A stretch of 5,264 nucleotides of DNA from Omnitrophica WOR_2 bacterium RIFCSPLOWO2_01_FULL_41_12 (GTDB lineage: Bacteria > Omnitrophota > Gorgyraeia > Gygaellales > Profunditerraquicolaceae), in NCBI GenBank assembly GCA_001805765.1, contig MHGW01000029.1:1-5264 (forward strand). The letters are read 5' to 3'. Below are positions 1-5,120 of this stretch, piece after piece. A model generated the notes under the pieces. It was not told the DNA's origin. It saw only the letters and a program-made list of their open reading frames with translations, and did not search any database. Every line of letters begins with the position of its first letter. Position 1 is the stretch's first letter. The position numbers and the translations under genes were made by a program.

Positions 1-390
1 ACGCTTTCTCTTTTACTTTCCGGCGCCACTCCTGTGGTCTATGCCCTGGAAGTATCCATATCCACTGTAGAAAATCAAATCTTAAGGCAAGAGCTGCAGG
101 CCTTTAAAGAAGAAATCGCCAATGGCTTGAGTTTTTCCAAGTGTTTGAGTAATTCCAAGTTATTTTCTCCCTTCATAACCAATATGGTCACCGTAGGAGA
201 AGAAAGCGGAACCTTAGAAAAATCCCTGATGCGTATTGCCGATGATTATGAACGGGAAGTAGACCGCAAACTTAAGACATTTACCCGGCTCTTAGAGCCG
301 GCCATCATTTTAGTCATGGGTTTGATTGTGGGTTTTATTGTATTATCCATGCTGTTACCGATATTCCAAATAAATTTAATTGTGCAATAG
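1..390 (+). CDS. gspF: GspF, T2SS inner-membrane platform protein (C-terminal part, 5' end outside window)
   Basis: The frame is open from base 1 to the TAG at 388-390, giving 129 residues with no natural start; the GTG at 34 is an internal Val codon. GspF-family proteins are about 400 residues with two homologous cytoplasmic helical domains, and this fragment is the second domain plus the last membrane helix. Visible family signatures are the opening TLSLLLSGATPV (the usual 'tLa.LL.sGvp'), the highly conserved GEESGTLE at fragment residues 66-73, IADDYEREVDRK just after, and LLEP at 97-100 leading into a hydrophobic helix (about 101-120) that ends LLPIFQI. GspF sits in the inner membrane and couples the GspE ATPase to pseudopilin assembly. 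Eight bases separate it from gspG. PilC of type IV pili is the paralogous alternative, but the GspG-M genes downstream favour GspF. Confidence 0.93.
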   Translation, partial: TLSLLLSGATPVVYALEVSISTVENQILRQELQAFKEEIANGLSFSKCLSNSKLFSPFITNMVTVGEESGTLEKSLMRIADDYEREVDRKLKTFTRLLEPAIILVMGLIVGFIVLSMLLPIFQINLIVQ

Positions 391-394
391 GAGG
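389..394 (+). promoter_or_regulatory. Consensus Shine-Dalgarno of gspG
   Basis: A perfect AGGAGG lies 4 nt before the gspG ATG and overlaps the last two bases of the gspF stop codon. It is the only full-consensus ribosome binding site in the window, which suits the major pseudopilin, the most abundant product of such operons. Confidence 0.8.
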
Positions 395-398
395 GCTT

Positions 399-797
399 AT
401 GAATAGGAAGGGTTTTACCTTGATTGAATTGATGTTAGTGGTAATCATCATTGGAGTCTTGGCGGCAATGGTGATGCCGCGGCTGGTTGGCCGCTCAGAG
501 CAATCCAGGATTGCCGCGGCTAAAGCGGATATCAATGCCAATATCGCCTTAGGATTAGATTTGTTTGAGATGGATACCGGCCGTTTTCCCACTACTGCAG
601 AAGGTTTAGCCGCATTACGCACAAATCCCGGAGGTTTAAGCGCCTGGAAAGGGCCGTATCTTAAAAAAGAACCCAAAGACCCCTGGGGTAAAACTTATAA
701 TTATAAGTCTCCCGGCACCCATAACAGCGATTACGACTTATTTTCTGCTGGCCCAAACGGTGTTGAAGGTGACAGCGATGACATCGGCAACTGGTAA
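399..797 (+). CDS. gspG: GspG, major pseudopilin of the T2SS
   Basis: This is the shaft subunit of the T2SS pseudopilus: it is made as an inner-membrane prepilin, cleaved and methylated by prepilin peptidase, then polymerised. The 132-residue length is typical. The N-terminus MNRKG|FTLIELMLVV carries the canonical class III signal: Gly5 at -1, Phe6 at +1 and Glu10 at +5, followed by the hydrophobic assembly helix to about residue 29. The body shows GspG hallmarks: GRFPTTAEGLAAL (61-73), WKGPYLKK (83-90), DPWGKTYNY (94-102) and the C-terminal loop SAGPNGVEG ... DDIGNW (116-132), which binds calcium in characterised GspG proteins. Here Asn120 stands where Asp is the usual first ligand; Asp127 and Asp128 are kept. 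The ATG is fixed by the AGGAGG 4 nt upstream. The last 20 bases overlap gspH. The identity is secure from both the signal motif and the DDIGNW end. Confidence 0.96.
   Translation: MNRKGFTLIELMLVVIIIGVLAAMVMPRLVGRSEQSRIAAAKADINANIALGLDLFEMDTGRFPTTAEGLAALRTNPGGLSAWKGPYLKKEPKDPWGKTYNYKSPGTHNSDYDLFSAGPNGVEGDSDDIGNW
765..772 (+). promoter_or_regulatory. Shine-Dalgarno of gspH inside gspG
   Basis: GAAGGTGA within the 3' end of gspG contains an exact AGGTGA match to the Shine-Dalgarno core, 5 nt before ATG 778. It decides the gspH start: the in-frame GTG codons at 760 and 769 lie upstream of or inside this site and have nothing comparable before them. Confidence 0.6.
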
Positions 798-1200
798 ACA
801 GGCAGTTACCTTCATTGAGCTGCTTTTAGTTATTGTCATCATCGGCGCGCTTGCAGCTGTATCCATCCCGCAATTAAAAAAAACCTTTGATAATTTCGGC
901 TTAGAAAATTTTGTCAAAGATATGTATTATTTAAGCCGGTATCTGCAGGCAAATGCAGTCAATCAGGGGAAGATCTATGTTTTAAATATCGAGCCTGCCA
1001 CAGGAGAATTTCAGGCTAACGGCAAGCTCTATAAGGCGCCAAAAGATATACTTATTTTTATAGAACCCGCGGATAAAACCAGTATTTATTTTTATCCCGA
1101 CGCAGTTACGGATAAAACTACAATTACATTTGAGAATAGGTATAAAAAACAGGTATCTTTAATTCTGAAAGGAATTTCCGGTGACATCCAGATCCAATAA
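778..1200 (+). CDS. gspH: GspH, minor pseudopilin of the T2SS
   Basis: From ATG 778 the product is 140 residues, at the short end for GspH/FimT-type minor pseudopilins. In characterised systems GspH links the tip complex (I-J-K) to the GspG shaft. The N-terminus MTSATGKQA|VTFIELLLVIVIIG has Glu14 at +5 and the usual hydrophobic helix (10-32), but the cleavage site is atypical: Ala9 replaces Gly at -1 and Val10 replaces Phe at +1. After the helix, LENFVKDMYYLSRYLQANAVNQG (42-64) matches the GspH pattern of a helix running into the first strand, and IYFYPDAVT ... LILKGISGDIQI (103-139) matches the C-terminal beta strands. A longer reading from GTG 760 is possible but would only lengthen the leader. 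The first 20 bases overlap gspG and the last 20 overlap gspI, so translation is probably coupled. FimT or another minor pilin is excluded mainly by context. Confidence 0.87.
   Translation: MTSATGKQAVTFIELLLVIVIIGALAAVSIPQLKKTFDNFGLENFVKDMYYLSRYLQANAVNQGKIYVLNIEPATGEFQANGKLYKAPKDILIFIEPADKTSIYFYPDAVTDKTTITFENRYKKQVSLILKGISGDIQIQ
1168..1173 (+). promoter_or_regulatory. Shine-Dalgarno supporting the GTG start of gspI
   Basis: AAAGGA lies 7 nt before GTG 1181, inside the 3' end of gspH. It supports the non-ATG start; no in-frame ATG occurs between it and the conserved prepilin motif. Confidence 0.55.
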
Positions 1201-1564
1201 GGCCTTTTCATTATTAGAGGTGATTATTACCGTAGCAATTTTATCCGTAGCCATTATGTTTATCTTTCGTTCCTTTGCCAGCGCAATTGCCAGCACTAAG
1301 TTCAGCCAGAATATCAGCCTGGCTTGTTTTTTAGCAGAGAGCCATCTCTGGGAGATAGAACAAAGGCACAAGGATAATTTGGCTTTACCCAGTCCGCAGG
1401 GAACAGAGAAAATAGAGGAACGCGACTTTAATTGGGATTACACAATATTAGATACGGATATCCCTGAATTGAAAAAGTTAAAATTTACTGTTTCCTGGAA
1501 GGAAAGGTTAAGAGAAAAAGAATACAGCGTTGATTTTTTCACCTATCTTGCGCCAAAAGAATGA
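1181..1564 (+). CDS. gspI: GspI, minor pseudopilin of the T2SS
   Basis: GspI is the minor pseudopilin that nucleates the I-J-K tip complex in characterised systems. The 127-residue length is normal. The GTG start at 1181 is chosen because it places seven residues before the signal and has an AAAGGA site 7 nt upstream. The N-terminus MTSRSNKA|FSLLEVIITVAIL has Phe9 at +1 and Glu13 at +5, but Ala8 rather than Gly at -1. The membrane helix runs to about residue 32. Family features follow: SLACFLAESHLWEIE (46-60; the family's 'A..LAe..l.el'), FNWDYTI (83-89) and LKKLKFTVSWKER ... YSVDFFTYL (97-123), the pattern of GspI C-terminal strands ending in 'l.Ty'. It overlaps gspH by 20 nt and gspJ by ATGA (1561-1564), pointing to translational coupling. 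The only TGA stop in the window is here. Confidence 0.92.
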   Translation: MTSRSNKAFSLLEVIITVAILSVAIMFIFRSFASAIASTKFSQNISLACFLAESHLWEIEQRHKDNLALPSPQGTEKIEERDFNWDYTILDTDIPELKKLKFTVSWKERLREKEYSVDFFTYLAPKE

Positions 1565-2151
1565 GAAAGCCTAAATCTTTAACTGCTTTTACCCTCACCG
1601 AACTCCTGATTGCCACCGCAATCTTTTCTATAGTTATCTTAAGTATGTATTCTGCAATGCATGCCGGTATTTTAAGTTACCGCAAGATAGATTCTGCTTC
1701 TCGCGTATACCAAATCGCCAGGGTTATTTTCAATAGGATGGAATCGGACCTGAAGAACTCTTTTGTTTATGCTAAAGATGATGCGCATTTCAAAGGAGCA
1801 AAAGAAACCCTGGAGTTTTTTACCAGTATAGATTCCTATGATCAAGAGGGTAACGTATCTACAAATGTCTGCCGGGTAAAATACGCGTTAACCCCGGATG
1901 GAAAATTAATGCGCACCTGTTTTAAAGGCCTGCAAGCTTTGGAAGAAAACCTGAATTTAGAAGGCGATGAATTATCCGCCGACATTAAAGAGATAATATT
2001 GCAGTACGCTTATAAAACAAACGATGCGGATGATCCCTTTGTCTGGAAGGATAATACCGACGAACACAAAGATAGCCTGCCTTTAGCAGTGAAAATAGAA
2101 TTAACCGGCGATACATTCAGTTTTACAAAAACAGTGTCTTTAGTGCGTTAG
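1561..2151 (+). CDS. gspJ: GspJ, minor pseudopilin of the T2SS
   Basis: GspJ is part of the pseudopilus tip complex with GspI and GspK. The product is 196 residues, the usual size. The N-terminus MRKPKSLTA|FTLTELLIATAIFSI has Phe10 at +1 and Glu14 at +5, with Ala9 instead of Gly at -1. The hydrophobic helix spans about 10-32 and is followed by the helical stretch ASRVYQIARVIFNRMESDLKN (46-66), typical of GspJ ('..R...l.r.e.Dl'). The beta-rich remainder includes VCRVKYAL (103-110), KLMRTCF (115-121) and LPLAVKIELT (173-182), the last matching GspJ 'lP.av.i.l'. Cys104 and Cys120 fall on what look like adjacent strands and could form a disulfide in the periplasm. The start overlaps the gspI stop (ATGA) and no good ribosome binding site precedes it, so re-initiation by ribosomes leaving gspI is likely. 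Confidence 0.92.
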   Translation: MRKPKSLTAFTLTELLIATAIFSIVILSMYSAMHAGILSYRKIDSASRVYQIARVIFNRMESDLKNSFVYAKDDAHFKGAKETLEFFTSIDSYDQEGNVSTNVCRVKYALTPDGKLMRTCFKGLQALEENLNLEGDELSADIKEIILQYAYKTNDADDPFVWKDNTDEHKDSLPLAVKIELTGDTFSFTKTVSLVR

Positions 2152-2163
2152 AAATTAGAAAAG

Positions 2164-3183
2164 ATGCCTATACATAGAAAAGGCTCGGTATTGATGATTA
2201 GTTTATGGATTTTGGCTATTTTAGTAGTATTTGCCGTAGGCCTGGGACATCGGGCCGTAATAGGTTTAAGGCTTAGCCGTTATCAGAGAGACAGGGTAAA
2301 GGCCGAATATTTAGCCAAGGCAGGAATTCATAAGGCAATTCTAGAACTACAGAATGACGCCCAGGAAAATGATTATGATGCGCTTAATGAATCCTGGGCG
2401 GATAATCAGGAAGCATTTGCAAAAATTATACTTGATGAAAACCAAAATGAATTTACTACTATAAGTTATAGCATCAAGCAAGGCGACCAAGAAGAAACTA
2501 AATTCGGGATGACTGACGAGGAAGGCAGGATTAATATAAATACTGCGGATAGGGTTTTATTAAAACATTTATTTATGGCCCAAAATCTACCTGAGCCAGA
2601 TGCAGTAGCGATAGCAGATATTATTTTTAGATGGATAGATGTAGCTCCGGATAATCAGCCCGGTGAAGGGGTATTTAAAAATGAGCCCTTAAAAATCACT
2701 GAGGAAATCTTATTAATTTTAGAATACTTTTATCAAAAAGAAGGAAGGCAAGATAGCCAAGAAGAGGCCCAAGGGTTATTTGCCCTGATTAATGATGCAA
2801 TCACAGTAAATGGCTTAAAGGCAAATATTAATACCGCCTCCGGCAATGTATTACAGGCTATTTTCTATTCTGCGGTAGATGCCTTAAACAGGTCAGATAT
2901 AACTTATGCGCACGCAGATAGTTTAATTTCCAAAATAATTGATTTCCGAAATACTGTTCCTTTTGAAGATTCCGCAACTATTTTATCTTCCTTAAGGGGT
3001 TTTAAAACCGGCCTGACCACAGAAGAAGAGACAATTATGAATCAGGCAGTAAATAATTTCAGCGTCCAATCAAATAATTTTAGAATTGAAGTCAAGGCGC
3101 ATATTAACCAGAGCGCAAGAAAATTTACGGCGGTGGTAAAACGCGGCACTCCAGCAGAAATTGTCTATTGGCAGCAAAATTAG
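2164..3183 (+). CDS. gspK: GspK, large minor pseudopilin of the T2SS
   Basis: GspK caps the pseudopilus tip in the I-J-K complex. The 339 residues fit the family, which is much larger than other pseudopilins. The signal MPIHRKG|SVLMISLWILAILVV has Gly7 at -1 and, as usual for GspK, no Glu at +5; the helix runs to about residue 27. Then YQRDRVKAEYLAKAGIHKAI (40-59) matches the 'A...A.aGi..A' segment. DEEGRININTA (118-128) is the GspK 'De.GkiNlNtA' motif, RWIDVAPDNQPGEG (156-169) corresponds to 'dWiD.D....pGae', and KNEPLKITEEILLI (172-185) to 'Kn.pf...eELl.v'. A second NINTA occurs at 221-225. The region between is the helical, helix-hairpin-helix-like insertion typical of GspK. It starts 12 nt after gspJ; the upstream sequence offers only a weak purine-rich site (AGAAAAG). 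Confidence 0.93.
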   Translation: MPIHRKGSVLMISLWILAILVVFAVGLGHRAVIGLRLSRYQRDRVKAEYLAKAGIHKAILELQNDAQENDYDALNESWADNQEAFAKIILDENQNEFTTISYSIKQGDQEETKFGMTDEEGRININTADRVLLKHLFMAQNLPEPDAVAIADIIFRWIDVAPDNQPGEGVFKNEPLKITEEILLILEYFYQKEGRQDSQEEAQGLFALINDAITVNGLKANINTASGNVLQAIFYSAVDALNRSDITYAHADSLISKIIDFRNTVPFEDSATILSSLRGFKTGLTTEEETIMNQAVNNFSVQSNNFRIEVKAHINQSARKFTAVVKRGTPAEIVYWQQN

Positions 3184-3185
3184 GC

Positions 3186-3213
3186 TTGAAATCAGGCTAA
3201 CTTTTAGTATGAT
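3186..3213 (+). promoter_or_regulatory. Candidate promoter in the gspK-gspL gap
   Basis: TTGAAA (3186-3191) and TATGAT (3208-3213) are each 5/6 matches to the sigma70 -35 and -10 hexamers, separated by 16 nt. The predicted start, 7 nt after the -10 box, is base 3220, the A of the gspL ATG, so a transcript from here would be leaderless. This agrees with the absence of any Shine-Dalgarno before gspL, but AT-rich sequence gives chance matches and no upstream terminator is visible. It is offered as a possible internal promoter only. Confidence 0.3.
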
Positions 3214-3219
3214 AAACCT

Positions 3220-4584
3220 ATGAGCTCAAAAAGCAAAAACGCAATCTTTATCTGCCAAATCAATGAGGATATCTTTAAGGTAGCCAAGGTATATAACGGC
3301 CAGAAAAGAGAATTTACGGATTTAGCTATTGAGCCCGTTGAAAAGTTAAATCTTACCTTTCAGAAATTAGGATTTAATCATCACCCCATCACTATCTGTT
3401 TATCCTCCAAATACGCTACCTCAAGATGCTTGAAAATTCCCACCCATTCTAGAGAAGAAATTGAAAGAATAGTTTCTTTGCAGGCGCCCCGTTATCTCCC
3501 CTTTCCCGCCAATGAATTGATTACCGGTTACCAAATTTTATCCACGGATAAAGAAGGAAATACCCATATCAATCTGACTATAGTCCATAAAGATATCATT
3601 GAACGCCAGTTCAAGTTTTTTAGTGCATTAAAACCCGCAAAAATAAAAATATTCTTAAGCCCCTACGGATTGGCTAATCTCTACAATTTCCTTAATCTGC
3701 AAGATTCCGGTTCAGTGATGGTAATAGATATCGATTCTCAACAGGCAGAATTTGCGGTAATCTCAGATAAAAAATTCCTTTTTAGCCATTATTTTAAACT
3801 GGATAGAAATCAACCTAATTGGGAGAATGCCCTAATTTTTGAAATAAATAAAACCCACGACGCCTATCTTAAAGAGGCTATTGCAGAGCCAGCCGGTAAA
3901 ATTGTTATACTGGATGCAGGAAATATAGGGCAGGGATTTACGGAAACCTTAAAGAAACAAGCAACATTGCCGGTAGAAATTTTATCTTATCCGCAAAAGA
4001 TCAAAGTTTTAGAAAATATATCATTTACCGCTCTTTTTGGTTTAGGGTTAGCGGATTTAGAAGAATCTTTGAATCTCATGCCTTTAGCCATAAAAGAAGA
4101 GGCCAAGAACTTAACTTATTCTAAAGAACGTAACAGTATAATTTTGCTGGTGTGCGGCATAATTTTTATCTTAAGCGTAAGCTTAGCAAAAAGCCTAACT
4201 AACAAGAGCACGTATCTTGAACGCCTTAAAGCAGAGCTGAATAAAATCTCACCCCAGGCCCAGTCGCTTGAAGAGATAGAAAAAAGATTTCAATTATTAG
4301 AAACCCGGATACAGAAAAAGCCTTCCAGCGTGGATGTGCTTTATGAATTGCACCAGATTAGCCCAAACTCAGTGCATCTGGTGAATCTGATTTATGAAGA
4401 AGATGAACAGTTAATTTTGCGCGGCTCAACCCAAGAGTTAAGTTCTGTATTTCAATTTGCCACGCAGTTAGAGAAGTCGGTAGTGTTTAAAAACTTTAAT
4501 GTCAAGGTAAGATATGCCACTAAGAAACAGACGCAAAAAGGAGAAATCGTAGATTTTGAAATAACCTGCCATCAAAAAAAATAG
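3220..4584 (+). CDS. gspL: GspL-type platform protein with PilM-like and PilN-like halves
   Basis: GspL is the bitopic inner-membrane protein that binds the GspE ATPase through its cytoplasmic actin-like domain and GspM through its membrane and periplasmic parts. The product is 454 residues. Residues 8-290 form the actin-like domain: EIERIVSLQAPRYLPFP followed by TGYQIL (80-107) closely follows the PilM pattern '..ipfp.eev..dyqvl', and MVIDIDSQQAEFAVI (167-181) sits where PilM has its second phosphate loop, with Asp replacing the usual Gly. LNLMPLA (285-291) matches the 'iNLLP' motif that opens PilN. A membrane helix follows at about 305-323, then a coiled coil (330-366), and a PilN-type domain (370-452) with LYELHQISPNSVHLVNL and ILRGSTQELSSVFQFATQLE. 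The start is the only ATG before the conserved region and lacks a ribosome binding site. It ends in tandem stops (TAG TAA). Order and neighbours support gspL over separate pilMN. Confidence 0.88.
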   Translation: MSSKSKNAIFICQINEDIFKVAKVYNGQKREFTDLAIEPVEKLNLTFQKLGFNHHPITICLSSKYATSRCLKIPTHSREEIERIVSLQAPRYLPFPANELITGYQILSTDKEGNTHINLTIVHKDIIERQFKFFSALKPAKIKIFLSPYGLANLYNFLNLQDSGSVMVIDIDSQQAEFAVISDKKFLFSHYFKLDRNQPNWENALIFEINKTHDAYLKEAIAEPAGKIVILDAGNIGQGFTETLKKQATLPVEILSYPQKIKVLENISFTALFGLGLADLEESLNLMPLAIKEEAKNLTYSKERNSIILLVCGIIFILSVSLAKSLTNKSTYLERLKAELNKISPQAQSLEEIEKRFQLLETRIQKKPSSVDVLYELHQISPNSVHLVNLIYEEDEQLILRGSTQELSSVFQFATQLEKSVVFKNFNVKVRYATKKQTQKGEIVDFEITCHQKK

Positions 4585-4589
4585 TAAAT

Positions 4590-5120
4590 ATGCAGAGGCT
4601 TTTTAGCAAAAGAGAGAAAATAATATTTTATTTAGCCGCAGGGGCGATTATTTTAAGTATTATTTTTAATTTTTTATTGGAGCCAGTTTTCACCAAAAAT
4701 GAAAAGCTAAATAAAGAGATTAATTTTACCAAGAGCAGATTAATTAAATATTCGCGGCTCTTAAGCCAAAAAGAAAAAATTCAAAGCCGCTCCGGAATAT
4801 CTTCATCAACACCTAACGCCCCTGAACCGAATCAAGATAGGTTGATGAATGTGCTGTCGGAATTAGAAAATCTGGCTAAAGGCGCTAATGTGCGTATTAT
4901 CGATATCCGGCCGCAGGCTTCCAGGGGTGCAAATGTTTATAAAGAGATTTTGGTGGATTTAAGGACGGAAGGGACAATGGAAAATTATTTAAAATTTATC
5001 TATGAGATTGAAAATTCATTTTTATTATTAAAGATAAACCGATTCCAATTAACCGCTTTACCCGGCTCTGCACTCCTAGAAGGAACCTTTTCCCTCTCCC
5101 AACTTTCAGTCCACGATTAA
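4590..5120 (+). CDS. gspM: GspM/PilO-like platform protein of the T2SS
   Basis: GspM is a small bitopic inner-membrane protein that pairs with GspL in the T2SS platform; PilO does the same job with PilN in type IV pili. The product is 176 residues, the normal size. It has a short basic cytoplasmic tail (MQRLFSKREK, 1-10), a single membrane helix (about 11-30), a charged coiled-coil stretch (34-66), a Ser/Pro/Asn-rich linker (67-82) and a compact C-terminal domain (83-176). In the last domain, LSELENLAKGANVRIIDIRP, YKEILVDLRTEG and YLKFIYEIENSFLLLKINRFQL follow the PilO/GspM ferredoxin-like pattern. Identification rests on topology and gene order more than on strong motifs, since the family diverges quickly. 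It begins 5 nt after the gspL stop with no recognisable ribosome binding site, suggesting coupling to gspL. It ends in tandem TAA TAA stops and is the last gene visible in the operon. Confidence 0.85.
   Translation: MQRLFSKREKIIFYLAAGAIILSIIFNFLLEPVFTKNEKLNKEINFTKSRLIKYSRLLSQKEKIQSRSGISSSTPNAPEPNQDRLMNVLSELENLAKGANVRIIDIRPQASRGANVYKEILVDLRTEGTMENYLKFIYEIENSFLLLKINRFQLTALPGSALLEGTFSLSQLSVHD

Noticed and set aside
335..676. Minus-strand open frame of 113 codons
   Set aside because: It lies opposite gspF and gspG, whose protein motifs are unmistakable, and its translation shows no recognisable family; it is a shadow frame.
760..777. Upstream GTG starts for gspH (760, 769)
   Set aside because: The AGGTGA site at 767-772 is placed for ATG 778, and the extra residues add nothing to the signal motif.
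1159..1371. Minus-strand open frame of 70 codons
   Set aside because: It lies antisense to the gspH end and gspI, and shows no family features; it is a shadow frame.
399..3183. Type IV pilus rather than T2SS
   Set aside because: The GspG DDIGNW end, the large GspK with its helical insertion, and the F-G-H-I-J-K-L-M order are specific to the T2SS.
3209..3223. Four-codon ORF (Met-Ile-Asn-Leu) whose stop overlaps the gspL ATG
   Set aside because: It has no ribosome binding site and is too short to distinguish from chance; it also sits on the candidate -10 box.
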